From Ga0077523 sp038324085 (GTDB taxonomy: Bacteria > Pseudomonadota > Gammaproteobacteria > Burkholderiales > Ga0077523): DNA of 64,000 bases. Below, piece by piece: positions 24,402-32,831 of this stretch; the first letter of the stretch is position 1, and the number at the start of each line of letters is the position of its first letter. Below the pieces are notes generated by a model. It was not told where the DNA came from. It made no database searches and saw nothing but the letters and a program-made list of their open reading frames with translations. The position numbers and the translations under genes were made by a program. The stretch covers positions 1 through 64,000 of the forward strand of contig JBBQHP010000016.1 of NCBI GenBank assembly GCA_038324085.1, written 5' to 3'.

Positions 24402-25150
24402 CCCCTGGCCTTTCCCTGCGCGGCGACGGCCTGGGCCTTCGCTTCGATTGCCGCTGCATCGCCGAGGTAGTAGTGGCGTATCGGCCGCAGCGAACTATCG
24501 AGTTCATAGACGAGGGGCACGCCGGTGGGGATATTGAGCCCGACGATGTCTGCGTCGGAGACGCCATCGAGATACTTGACCAGCGCGCGCAGCGAATTGC
24601 CATGCGCTGCCACGAGGACACGTTTGCCGGCACGGATGTCCGCCACGATCTTCTGTTCCCAATAGGGAGCGACGCGGGCGACGGTGTCCTTCAGACACTC
24701 GGTGGCAGGCAGTTCGGCCGGGGTCAGTCCGGCGTACCGCGGGTCTCCGGCCGGGTGGCGCGGATCGCCCGGCTCGAGCGCGGGCGGCGGGGTGTCGTAG
24801 CTGCGACGCCAGGCCAGTACCTGATCGTCCCCGAACTTGGCGGCCGTCTCGGCCTTGTCGAGCCCCTGCAGTGCGCCGTAGTGTCGTTCATTCAGGCGCC
24901 AGGAATGCTGAACCGGCAGCCACATGAGGTCCATCTCGTCCAGTGCGATCCAGAGCGTCCGGATGGCGCGCCTCAGCACCGAGACGTGGGCCTGGTCGAA
25001 CGCGAAGCCTTCCGACTTGAGCAGGTGCCCGGCGCCACGGGCCTCGTCCCGGCCGCGTTCCGATAGGTCCACATCGGTCCAGCCGGTAAAGCGGTTTTCC
25101 TTGTTCCACTGGCTCTCGCCGTGACGCAAGAAGACGATGCGATGAGTCAT
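24398..25150 (-). CDS. gpmA: 2,3-bisphosphoglycerate-dependent phosphoglycerate mutase
   Basis: This 250-residue glycolytic enzyme interconverts 3- and 2-phosphoglycerate through a phosphohistidine. It begins with the RHGESQWNKENRFTGWTDVDLSERG block (catalytic His about residue 9) and has HYGALQGLDKAE, and the second active-site histidine in VLVAAHGNSLRALV. The length is normal. It heads the minus-strand run gpmA-envC-ctpA-moeB; its stop overlaps the probable envC start codon. Confidence 0.97.
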   Translation of the reverse strand: MTHRIVFLRHGESQWNKENRFTGWTDVDLSERGRDEARGAGHLLKSEGFAFDQAHVSVLRRAIRTLWIALDEMDLMWLPVQHSWRLNERHYGALQGLDKAETAAKFGDDQVLAWRRSYDTPPPALEPGDPRHPAGDPRYAGLTPAELPATECLKDTVARVAPYWEQKIVADIRAGKRVLVAAHGNSLRALVKYLDGVSDADIVGLNIPTGVPLVYELDSSLRPIRHYYLGDAAAIEAKAQAVAAQGKARG

Positions 25151-25602
25151 GCGGGGTACCTGCTGTCAGGAATTTCGACGGGTGGACGAGTAGGTAGCAT
25201 TCTAGCCGTGAAGATGCTGAGGCCGCGCGCTGCCCGCACGGCGATCCGGCGCCCCAGGCACCTTCGCCGACAGGTCGTGATCGAGATTGCCGCCGAACCC
25301 CACGGGGTGGGCATGCCCTGGAGTGCCACGGCGGCGCGCCCGCAGCGCGGAGTGCCCTCCGCCAGGCCAGGTTCTGCCAGGAGCTAGCCTCAGTCTCTGC
25401 ACAGGAAACCCGCTCGAATTCCTCCGCTGGCGCGGGATTTTCATACGCTGGTGGTCATTGCGCTTGGTGCGAGCGACGAGGCGCGCCTAGAATTGCGGCT
25501 CGCACGTGTGTTGCCGCCGGCAGCGGTGACAGCACACGCTCAAGGCTTGCCCGCCTGCACAATCGCTCTGGCGGGTGCCGGTTCCAGCGTGACTTCCAGG
25601 CA
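25151..25602. other. Intergenic region between gpmA and an uncharacterised ORF
   Basis: About 450 bases divergent from gpmA. Several overlapping open frames exist on both strands but none looks like a known protein or has a ribosome binding site. The gpmA promoter presumably lies near 25200, where a TAGAAT-like -10 can be read on the minus strand. Confidence 0.4.
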
Positions 25603-25983
25603 GTGCGCCGATTGGAGATGCTCTCCGAAGGCGTGGAAGCGGTCACGCGTAGCTTGCTCGAGGTTCCGCGCCGTTCGATGTTGTCCTACCTGGTTGAACC
25701 CGGCTTCGCACGCGCGATCGAAACTGATGGCGTGTGGCCGACCGACAGGCTCGCACCGGATAGACCGGTCATGGAGCTACTCCCGGAAACTTACGGAGTG
25801 TGCCGGCGCGCGGTCGTGCGGGCGATCCGGGAAGACGCGTCACGGCCGAAGCAGCGGTCAGCGCGCGCAAAAGCGCCGTGCCGGGCCAACGTGCGGGAAT
25901 GCCTCGACAGTGCGCACGCCGGCCGGCAACCGACGATCGATACCCTCGCGGCTCACGCCGCGTTGAAAGGAGAAGCTTCTTGA
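25603..25983 (+). CDS. Uncharacterised ORF upstream of the rhodanese gene
   Basis: I do not recognise this 126-residue frame. Codon third positions are mostly G or C, as in real genes here, and its stop TGA (25981-25983) overlaps the TTG start of the rhodanese gene, as coupled genes do in this genome. The protein is basic and Arg/Ala-rich in its second half, with no membrane segment or signal peptide. There is no clear ribosome binding site before ATG 25603 (a second ATG is at 25618). It could be a degraded gene or chance frame; a competing frame covers 25451-25966. Confidence 0.3.
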   Translation: MRRLEMLSEGVEAVTRSLLEVPRRSMLSYLVEPGFARAIETDGVWPTDRLAPDRPVMELLPETYGVCRRAVVRAIREDASRPKQRSARAKAPCRANVRECLDSAHAGRQPTIDTLAAHAALKGEAS

Positions 25984-26390
25984 AGTTCGTGCAGGCCAAT
26001 ATCTGGCTCATCCTGATCGCCGTCGCGAGCGGTGCCGGCCTGTTGTGGCCGCTGGTCGCGCGCCGTTTTTCGGGCATTCCGCAAGCAAGCGTCAACGAGG
26101 CCGTGCAACTCATCAATCGCCGCGATCCGCTGGTGCTGGACGTGCGCGAACCTGCCGACTACAACTCGGGCCATATCGCCGGGTCGCGCCATATCCCGAT
26201 CGCGGCGCTCAAGTCCCGCCTCGCAGAGATCGACAAGTGGAAGGAAAAACCGGTGCTGGTCCATTGCGCGTCGGGTAGCAAGTCGCAGGGCGCGGCGGCG
26301 ACCCTCAAGGCGGCCGGTTTCAAGGAAGTCCTCAATCTGCAAGGTGGCATCGGTGCCTGGCAACAGGCTGGCATGCCGCTGGAGAAGTGA
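25980..26390 (+). CDS. Membrane-anchored rhodanese-like protein
   Basis: This 136-residue protein has an N-terminal membrane helix (FVQANIWLILIAVASGAGLLWPLV) and one rhodanese domain with DVREPADYNSGHIAGSRHIP and the active-site cysteine loop VHCASGSKSQGAA. Such single-domain rhodaneses move sulfane sulfur or act on other thiol chemistry; the substrate is unknown. TTG 25980 is chosen because an AAAGGAG site lies about 7 bases before it and no ATG or GTG suits. It directly precedes grxC and secB, a common betaproteobacterial order. Confidence 0.9.
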   Translation: MKFVQANIWLILIAVASGAGLLWPLVARRFSGIPQASVNEAVQLINRRDPLVLDVREPADYNSGHIAGSRHIPIAALKSRLAEIDKWKEKPVLVHCASGSKSQGAAATLKAAGFKEVLNLQGGIGAWQQAGMPLEK

Positions 26391-26657
26391 ATGCCCGAGA
26401 TTCGCATGTACTGCACCGAGACCTGCCCCTACTGCATTGCCGCAGAGCGGCTTCTCCGCGCCAAGGGCGTGAACGACATCGACAAGATCCGGGTCGACCT
26501 CGAGCCCGGGCGGCGTGCCGAAATGATGGCGCGGACCGGACGCCGCACCGTGCCGCAGATCTGGATCGGTGAGCGCCACATCGGCGGATTCGATGACCTG
26601 TCCGAGCTCGACCGCCGCGGCGGGCTCGATCCGATGCTCAAAGCCGAGCCGGCCTAG
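26391..26657 (+). CDS. grxC: Glutaredoxin 3
   Basis: This 88-residue glutaredoxin has the dithiol active site CPYC (about residues 12-15), the cis-proline TVPQIWI, and the GSH-binding GGFDDL, all in family positions. It reduces disulfides and glutathionylated proteins with glutathione. It begins the base after the rhodanese stop and is followed by secB, so the three are likely cotranscribed. Confidence 0.96.
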   Translation: MPEIRMYCTETCPYCIAAERLLRAKGVNDIDKIRVDLEPGRRAEMMARTGRRTVPQIWIGERHIGGFDDLSELDRRGGLDPMLKAEPA

Positions 26658-26717
26658 TACGGATCCCACGGGGCACTACGCTACACTAGCGCCCTTTTTC
26701 CGTTTCCCGGAGTCGCC

Positions 26718-27173
26718 ATGGCCGAAGAACAGGCACCCCAGCCGCAATTCTCCATCGAGAAGATCTATGTGAAGGACGTGTCGGTGGAGATTCCGAACGC
26801 GCCCCAGATTTTCCTCGAGCGTGACCAGCCCGAGCTCGCGTTCTCGTTCTCCAACCAGGCCCAGGCGCTGGGCAACGATTTCCACGAAGTCGTTCTCACC
26901 GCGACCGTGACGGCCAAGCTCAAGGACAAGACAGTGTTTCTCGTCGAGGCGAGCCAGGCCGGAATCTTCATCGTGCGCGGTATCCCCGAGAGCGACCTGG
27001 AGGCGGTGTATGCGGTTACTTGTCCGACGATCCTGCAGCCCTATCTGCGCGAGACCGTGTCCGAGATGACCGTGCGCGCCGGCTTTCCGCCCGTGTTCCT
27101 GGCGCCGATGAATTTCGATGCAATCTTTCAGCAGCGCAATCAGACGCAGCCAGCGCCTGCGGCGACCCACTGA
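26718..27173 (+). CDS. secB: Protein-export chaperone SecB
   Basis: This 151-residue tetrameric chaperone keeps preproteins unfolded and delivers them to SecA. Its N-terminal QPQFSIEKIYVKDVSVEIPNAP and the conserved CPTILQPYLRETVSEMTVRAGFPPVFLAPMNF block identify it clearly. A TACACT at 26682-26687 may be part of its own promoter. It sits between grxC and an SH3-like gene followed by gpsA. Confidence 0.97.
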   Translation: MAEEQAPQPQFSIEKIYVKDVSVEIPNAPQIFLERDQPELAFSFSNQAQALGNDFHEVVLTATVTAKLKDKTVFLVEASQAGIFIVRGIPESDLEAVYAVTCPTILQPYLRETVSEMTVRAGFPPVFLAPMNFDAIFQQRNQTQPAPAATH

Positions 27174-27192
27174 TCGGACCGGGTGGTTCGGG

Positions 27193-27639
27193 ATGCGGGC
27201 GGTAGCGCGCCTGGGGCCTGTCCTGCTCGCCCTGGTGTTCGTGGCGCCGGCATACGCAGCACTGGAATTCAGGTCGATTGGCGGGATCCCTGCGATCCTC
27301 TACGACGGCCCCTCCGTAAAGGCGAACAAGATCTTCGTGATCAGCAGCGGTTCGCCGGTGGAAGTGGTTTCGGCCCTGGAAGGTTGGGTTAAGGTACGCG
27401 AGTCGGGAGGAGAGCTGGGGTGGGCGGAAGCGAGGTCGCTCGTTCCCAAGCGCACGGTCAGCATCGGCATCGCGCAAGTGACCGTTCGCTCCGAACCCTC
27501 GGAATCGGCCAGTCCGGTATTCCGGGCGCAACCGGGTTTGATCCTCGAGCTGCTCGAAGTCACGGGCATCTGGGCGCGTGTGCGGCATCAGGACGGGCTG
27601 ACGGGCTACGTCCGCAGCAATCAGGTCTGGGGCCTGTGA
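27193..27639 (+). CDS. Exported SH3-like domain protein
   Basis: This 148-residue protein has a signal peptide (LGPVLLALVFVAPAYAA, cleavage about residue 22) and two bacterial SH3 (SH3_3/SH3b) repeats, seen as SSGSPVEVVSALEGWVKVR...GWAEARSLV and QPGLILELLEVTGIWARVRHQDGLTGYV. Such domains usually bind peptidoglycan. ATG 27193 is preferred over a longer in-frame start inside secB. The stop is overlapped by the gpsA GTG (GTGA). Homologues often sit between secB and gpsA; its job is unknown. Confidence 0.85.
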   Translation: MRAVARLGPVLLALVFVAPAYAALEFRSIGGIPAILYDGPSVKANKIFVISSGSPVEVVSALEGWVKVRESGGELGWAEARSLVPKRTVSIGIAQVTVRSEPSESASPVFRAQPGLILELLEVTGIWARVRHQDGLTGYVRSNQVWGL

Positions 27640-28628
27640 AGATCGCGGTGCTCGGCGCCGGCGCTTGGGGCACGGCGTTCGCGCTCACACTGTTCGATCG
27701 GCACCATGTCACGCTGTGGACTTGGCAGCGCGAGCACTGCGAAGCGATGCGCGAAACGCGCGAGAACCGCGAGTTCCTTCCGGGTCACGTACTGCCATCC
27801 CCAGTGGGGATCGAGCACGAGCTGGCACGAGCGACGGCGGGGGCCGATCTGGCGATCGTCGCCACGCCGGTGGCGGCATTGCGCACCACTCTCGCCGGAC
27901 TCGAACACCTGGGCTCGGTGCCTGTCGTCTGGTTGTGCAAGGGCTTCGAATCCGGCAGTGCGCGTTTTCCGCACCAGGTGGCGGAGGAAACGCTCGATCC
28001 GTCGGTGCCTCGGGCGGCGCTGTCCGGCCCGAGTTTCGCCGATGAAGTGGCGCGCGGGCTGCCGGCCGCGATCACCCTTGCGTCGCCCAGTCCGTTGTTC
28101 GCCGAAGCGACCGCGCGAGCCCTGCACGGACCGCGATTGCGCATCTATTCAAGCGATGATCTGATCGGCGTCGAAGTGGGAGGAGCGGTCAAGAACGTCA
28201 TGGCAATCGCGGCCGGCGTCTCGGATGGCCTCGGCCTGGGTCTTTCGGCGCGCGCCGCGGTAATCACCCGAGGGCTCGCGGAGATCACGCGCCTGGGCGT
28301 ACGACTCGGCGGACGCACCGAGACTTTCCTCGGCTTGTCCGGTGCGGGTGATCTGATTCTCACCTGTACCGGCGACCTGTCGCGCAATCGGCGCGTGGGG
28401 CTCGCTCTCGCCCGGGGCTTGCCTCTCGCAGCTGTGCTTGCGGATATCGGCCACGTGGCCGAAGGGGTTCCGACTGCGCGCGAGGTCCGTGCGCTCGCGC
28501 AGCGCCATGGCGTCGAGATGCCGGTGACCGAAGCGGTTTGCCGACTCCTGGATGGCGAGATCGGCGCTGCCGAGGCGGCGGAAGTGCTGCTGAAACGCGA
28601 CCCGGGCGCCGAGCAACGCGGCTACTGA
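27636..28628 (+). CDS. gpsA: Glycerol-3-phosphate dehydrogenase [NAD(P)+]
   Basis: This 330-residue enzyme reduces dihydroxyacetone phosphate to sn-glycerol-3-phosphate for phospholipids. It has the Rossmann GAGAWGTAFALTL (about 7-19), WLCKGFE, the substrate region GPSFADEVARGLPAAITLAS, VEVGGAVKNVMAIAAGVSDGLGLG with the catalytic lysine, and GLSGAGDLILTCTGDLSRNRRVG. GTG 27636 overlaps the stop of the SH3-like gene. It converges with trmL. Confidence 0.97.
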   Translation: MKIAVLGAGAWGTAFALTLFDRHHVTLWTWQREHCEAMRETRENREFLPGHVLPSPVGIEHELARATAGADLAIVATPVAALRTTLAGLEHLGSVPVVWLCKGFESGSARFPHQVAEETLDPSVPRAALSGPSFADEVARGLPAAITLASPSPLFAEATARALHGPRLRIYSSDDLIGVEVGGAVKNVMAIAAGVSDGLGLGLSARAAVITRGLAEITRLGVRLGGRTETFLGLSGAGDLILTCTGDLSRNRRVGLALARGLPLAAVLADIGHVAEGVPTAREVRALAQRHGVEMPVTEAVCRLLDGEIGAAEAAEVLLKRDPGAEQRGY

Positions 28629-28712
28629 GTCCCGGATCGGGTTCGCCGGGTCGTCCCGTGCACCCAAGCCAAGCGTGACGGGAGTGAACGCGGAATGATT
28701 TCGACCGTCGCC

Positions 28713-29180
28713 TCAGACCGCGCCTTCGAAGCCGGCTTGTCGCCATGCCTCGTAAACCGCGACTGCGACCGAGTTCGACAGGTTGAGCCCGCGGTTGCCG
28801 GGCATCATCGGCAGTCTCAGTCGTCGCGACGGGGCGATGGTGGCGAGCACTTCCGGCGGGAGTCCGCGCGATTCGGGCCCGAACATCAGCACATCGCCGA
28901 TCGCGTGGCGTACGGCAAATGCATTGGTTTCCCCGAACGCGCTGAAGGCGAAGGTGCGTTCTGGCCGGTTCGTCGCCGCCATGCACGCCGCCAGATTCGC
29001 ATGCACTGCAACTCGTGTCATGTCGTGATAGTCGAGGCCGGCACGGCGCAGATCGCGGTCCTCCATGCGAAAGCCCAGCGGCTCCACCAGATGCAAGCGG
29101 CACCCGGTATTGGCGCACAGGCGGATCACATTACCCGTATTGGGCGGAATTTCGGGTTGGAACAGAACTACATCAAACAT
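28713..29180 (-). CDS. trmL: tRNA (cytidine/uridine-34 2'-O)-methyltransferase
   Basis: This 155-residue SPOUT (TrmH-type) enzyme methylates the 2'-OH of the wobble base in tRNA-Leu isoacceptors. It has the three family motifs: QPEIPPNTGNVIRLCANTG, MFGPESRGLP, and LPMMPGNRGLNLSNSVAVAVYEAWRQ forming the knot and SAM site. Length matches the family. A run of A/T-rich sequence precedes its start. It is transcribed against gpsA. Confidence 0.95.
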   Translation of the reverse strand: MFDVVLFQPEIPPNTGNVIRLCANTGCRLHLVEPLGFRMEDRDLRRAGLDYHDMTRVAVHANLAACMAATNRPERTFAFSAFGETNAFAVRHAIGDVLMFGPESRGLPPEVLATIAPSRRLRLPMMPGNRGLNLSNSVAVAVYEAWRQAGFEGAV

Positions 29181-29888
29181 TTACCTTGTCTTCCTTCATG
29201 GATCAGATTAACTTTTCTCTCTCAAAGTGATGGATGGTGCGTGATTCGTGCGGGCAGAAGCGGGGGCCATCCAATCGCCTCTGCGGTGCGGGCAAGTCAC
29301 CACCCGGGAGTGCGTTGATCCATGGCGAGACCGGAGAAGGTCCGGCGCGGCGTGATCCTGCCGCAAGAGGGGCCGCTCACCCACGAGCATCCCCGGTTCG
29401 AAATCCAGGACCCGACAGGCTGGCGGCCCGGCTGCCCCCGGCTTCGTCGATTGCTGCCTCGTCGCACTGAAGCATTTCGGCACTCCGCTCGCGCAGATTC
29501 TCTTCTTCAGTCTCAAGTAGTTCACTGCCAGGGTCGACGTTGTTGCATGGCTCCTCGAGCAATTGGGTCGGCGTTGTGGCGCACCTCTGGTGGAGGATAC
29601 CGGCAACCCGATCGCGGCAGGATGGTGGGCACGACGAATCGGGTGCGGCCCGCCGCCATCAACGTCGAACTCAAGCAGGCGAACTCGTCCGACGCCAGAA
29701 CCGTACTCTCGAGGCGCGTCCGACGAGCAATCCCGGGCACCCGAAGGGCTCGGAGTACGCGCGCAATCGGATGCGGTCGCTTCGCCGCGCGGGACTGCAA
29801 AACCTGAATCCACGTGAGACGACGGCTCCGGGAAGCGATCGCCACCGGACCCTCGACTCGACATTGCCTCCGGGAGAAGTCTCACATC
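29181..29888. other. Gene-poor stretch before the ExeA/MshM-like gene
   Basis: About 700 bases. An A/T-rich patch (about 29160-29225) lies just upstream of trmL. Open frames on both strands (for example 29322-29807 plus) look non-coding: they lack recognisable domains and good ribosome binding sites, and are rich in Arg, Pro and Ser. It may contain a decayed gene. Confidence 0.4.
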
Positions 29889-30776
29889 ATGTATCGATCC
29901 CATTTCGGTCTGCGCGAACCGCCCTTCGGCATTACCCCGGACACGAGTTTTGCTTTTTCCGCCCATGCGCACCAGCAGGCACTCAGCACGTTGCTGGCCG
30001 CGCTTGCGAGCGGCGAAGGATTCATCAAGATCACCGGCGAAGTCGGCACGGGCAAGACTCTCCTGTGCCGGCGCTTGCTTACCAGCCTGAGCGACGCGTA
30101 CGTGACCGCATATCTCCCCAACCCGATGTTGGAACCGCGCAGCCTGATGCTCGCGCTCAGCGAGGAACTCGAAATTGAATCGGGAGACGGCGTGGACGAG
30201 CACCGCCTGATGCGCGCCCTCAATCGCGCACTGCTCGATCAGGCTCGCGCCAACCGGCGGGTCGTGGTGCTCATCGACGAGGCGCAGGCCATGCCATTGC
30301 CGACACTCGAGGCGCTGCGGCTGCTGTCCAACCTCGAAACCGAGAAGCGCAAGCTGATGCAGGTCATCCTCTTCGGTCAGCCTGAGCTCGATGCGAAGCT
30401 CGACGATCCGACGGTGCGCCAGCTCAAGCAGCGCGTGACGGCTCACCACCATCTCGGCGTCCTGTCGCGTGCCGAACTGCGCCACTATCTGGCGCACCGC
30501 CTCAGGGTGGCCGGCTATGTCGGACCTGAGCTGTTCAGCAACGCGGCTGTCTGGAAGTTGCACCGAGCGAGCGGCGGGGTCCCGCGCCTGGTCAACATCA
30601 TTGCCCAGAAATCCCTCATGATCGTATTCGCACGGGGCGGTCACCGCATTGCGTTGCGCCATGTGCGCGCCGCCGTGCGCGACACACCGGCGGCGCGAAG
30701 CGGCGGATTTCCGTGGGTCGTGACGACGATGGCGGTAGTCGTCCTCGGGGGACTGCTGTTGTTGCTGGCGACTTGA
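29889..30776 (+). CDS. ExeA/MshM-like AAA ATPase
   Basis: This 295-residue protein begins YRSHFGLREPPFGITPDTSF, the hallmark of ExeA/GspA and MshM ATPases. It has a Walker A at GEVGTGKT (50-57), a Walker B in VVVLIDEAQAM, and a C-terminal AAA lid. A final hydrophobic segment (WVVTTMAVVVLGGLLLLLAT) anchors it in the inner membrane. Relatives help assemble type II secretion or MSHA pilus secretins. Unlike ExeA, no peptidoglycan-binding domain follows, and no secretin or pilus gene is nearby. ATG 29889 has a GGGAGAAG site. Confidence 0.85.
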   Translation: MYRSHFGLREPPFGITPDTSFAFSAHAHQQALSTLLAALASGEGFIKITGEVGTGKTLLCRRLLTSLSDAYVTAYLPNPMLEPRSLMLALSEELEIESGDGVDEHRLMRALNRALLDQARANRRVVVLIDEAQAMPLPTLEALRLLSNLETEKRKLMQVILFGQPELDAKLDDPTVRQLKQRVTAHHHLGVLSRAELRHYLAHRLRVAGYVGPELFSNAAVWKLHRASGGVPRLVNIIAQKSLMIVFARGGHRIALRHVRAAVRDTPAARSGGFPWVVTTMAVVVLGGLLLLLAT

Positions 30777-30796
30777 GGCCAGAGTTCCATTGGCGG

Positions 30797-30831
30797 AATG
30801 CCCACGGACCCCGAGTGGGGGGCATTGCGTT
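30797..30831 (+). terminator. Possible intrinsic terminator after the ExeA/MshM-like gene
   Basis: AATGCCC (30797-30803) pairs with GGGCATT (30820-30826), with further CCC/GGG pairing inside, then GCGTTTTG. The T-run is short, so confidence is moderate to low. Confidence 0.4.
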
Positions 30832-31012
30832 TTGCGCCTCGCTGAATTTCCCACCAGCGTCTCGGCTGTCCAGACGATGAAACCGCGCTTGCTTGCGCTG
30901 GTTAGAGTGAAGACGCGCCCAGACTTCGAGTCGTTGCCGCGGCATCGACGGGAGGCACCGGGTTGATCGACCCGAAGAGCCCGTCGGCGCGCATCTCGGA
31001 CTTCGCGCGCGA

Positions 31013-31726
31013 TCAATCGCGCAACGTTCGCGCGACGACCCAGCCGCGCACGGAAGATGCGCCGGCGGCCATGAGCACCTTCGCGGCTTCGTTCATCGTG
31101 GCGCCCGTCGTCAGCACATCGTCGAGGATGACGATGTCCTGGTCGGCGACCGGGAGCGTGCAACGAAAAGCGCCGCACACGTTTGCGCGACGACCTACGA
31201 AATCGAGGCCCGCCTGCGGGGCAGTATCGCGGTGGCGGACCAGCGCCGTGGGCACAATGCGCTGCACGAAACGGGCGGGCAAGGCCCTGCCTATCTCCAA
31301 AGCGTGATTGAAGCCGCGGGCCCGCAGCCGTTGGCGCGACAGCGGCATTGGCACGATCATATCCGGCAGCCGTTCTCCTACGACAGCCCGCCCGAGCAGG
31401 CGTCCGAGCACTGGCGCGAGCGCGATCTGCTGGCCATATTTCAATGCGGGTACGAGCGCACTGAACGGGAAGTCCCAGGGCGCGGCGGCGCACACGGATT
31501 CATACTCGGGCGGGAGGGCAAGACATCGTCCACAGCGCGCGCTTCCGGGGCTCGGTAACGAGCATATCGGGCATCTCATGCAATCCAGAACCGGCAGATC
31601 CGCGCGACACGACTTGCACAGCCCGCCATCGTCCCCCCGCGCCAGGCACAGGACACAGCGAGTCGATACCAGCGCTCGCAGCTGCTCGATGGCGCCGTGC
31701 ATGCCGGCCCGGGTTGATGCCATCAT
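31013..31726 (-). CDS. ComF-family phosphoribosyltransferase-like protein
   Basis: This 237-residue protein has an N-terminal zinc-type cysteine set (CVLC, CKSC, CMRCPIC, CGRC) and a C-terminal PRTase domain with the PRPP-binding VILDDVLTTGATMNEAAKVL. ALKYGQQ and RQRLRARGFNHALEIGRAL are further ComF signatures. ComF/GntX proteins work in DNA uptake, but in many non-competent bacteria their role is unclear. ATG 31726 (or 31723) is chosen; the open frame continues upstream through antisense of bioC. It is divergent from bioC. Confidence 0.9.
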   Translation of the reverse strand: MMASTRAGMHGAIEQLRALVSTRCVLCLARGDDGGLCKSCRADLPVLDCMRCPICSLPSPGSARCGRCLALPPEYESVCAAAPWDFPFSALVPALKYGQQIALAPVLGRLLGRAVVGERLPDMIVPMPLSRQRLRARGFNHALEIGRALPARFVQRIVPTALVRHRDTAPQAGLDFVGRRANVCGAFRCTLPVADQDIVILDDVLTTGATMNEAAKVLMAAGASSVRGWVVARTLRD

Positions 31727-31770
31727 GACACCCGATAGGGGGACCTTGCGTTGCTGAGAGACGAAGCACA

Positions 31771-32673
31771 ATGGTAACGAGCAATGCCGGCAACGCGGAA
31801 GGGGCTCGCATTCGCCGGCGTGCGCGCGCCCGAGCCGCGGCGCAATGGGATCGCGTGGCCGCGTTGCCGCACGAAGTCGGCGAACGAATGCTGGAGCGGA
31901 CCGAACTCGTGAAACTGATCGACGGACCGATCCTGGATGCGGGATGTGCCACGGGGCTCCTCGCACGGAAGTTGGCGCGACGCTATCCGCGGGTGCCGCT
32001 GATTGCCTTGGATCCGGCACGAGAAATGATCGCACTCGGGCGCACCGCGTTGCCGGTCATGCAGCGCGTTCTGGCAAGTCTCTCCGGCATCGCTCCGCGC
32101 TGGGTCTGTGGTGATGTCGCAGACCTGCCGATCAGATCGCGCAGCCTCGCGCTCATCTGGTCGAACCTGATGCTGCAGGGTCTGCCCGAACCGGCAGCAG
32201 CGTTCCGCGAGTGGCATCGCACCTTGAAACCGGGCGGTTTGCTGATGTTTTCCACCCTCGGCCCGGACTCGCTCAAGGAACTGCGAAATGCATTCGCGGC
32301 CGCGGACCGTCGCCACCATGTGCACCCGTTCGTGGACATGCATGACCTCGGCGATCAGCTGATGGCGGTCGGTTTCGCCGATCCGGTGATGGACATGGAA
32401 ACGATATCGCTCACTTACGCGAACGCGAGAGCGCTCTTGCATGAGTTGCATGATCTTGGCTCGGTCAACGGAGATAGTGAGCGCAATCGAGGGCTTACGG
32501 GAAAGCGGGGCTGGACGCGCATGATCAATGCTCTGGAATCGGACATGCGCGAGTGTCGCGTTGGCTTGACGTTCGAGATTGTGTATGGACACGCGTGGAA
32601 AACGGAGCAGGAGCCATCGCAACCTGCCGACGAAAGTCGGGTTGTCCAGTTGCACCGCAAGCCGCGCCGGTGA
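31771..32673 (+). CDS. bioC: Malonyl-ACP O-methyltransferase BioC
   Basis: This 300-residue SAM-dependent methyltransferase starts the biotin pathway by methylating malonyl-ACP. Motif I is LDAGCATGLLARKLARRYP (about residues 55-73), followed by ALDPAREM, the LIWSNLMLQGLPEP region, and the BioC-type HPFVDMHDLGDQLMAVGFADPVMDME. It is somewhat longer than Escherichia coli BioC, with an N-terminal arm, as in other Betaproteobacteria. Only 44 bp separate it from divergent comF. Confidence 0.92.
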   Translation: MVTSNAGNAEGARIRRRARARAAAQWDRVAALPHEVGERMLERTELVKLIDGPILDAGCATGLLARKLARRYPRVPLIALDPAREMIALGRTALPVMQRVLASLSGIAPRWVCGDVADLPIRSRSLALIWSNLMLQGLPEPAAAFREWHRTLKPGGLLMFSTLGPDSLKELRNAFAAADRRHHVHPFVDMHDLGDQLMAVGFADPVMDMETISLTYANARALLHELHDLGSVNGDSERNRGLTGKRGWTRMINALESDMRECRVGLTFEIVYGHAWKTEQEPSQPADESRVVQLHRKPRR

Positions 32674-32831
32674 ACGCTCGTACATGTCGGTTGGACAGGT
32701 GTGGTTGGACGCAATCGCGCGGCGTTTTGGCTTGCCTCGCAGGAGAGCCCTATGCTAGATTCCACGCGCTTTTCGAGGGACCAGCGAGGTCCGCCCGGCG
32801 CTGGATTGCAGTACGGGGGCGAGGGACGGTG

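Noticed and set aside
25451..25966. A 171-codon plus-strand frame competing with the ORF at 25603
   Set aside because: Sequence is Ser/Arg/Cys-rich and looks like an off-frame reading; the overlapping frame at 25603 has the better codon pattern.
29208..31493. A 761-codon open frame on the minus strand
   Set aside because: It crosses the ExeA/MshM-like gene antisense and part of comF in another frame; no recognisable domain.
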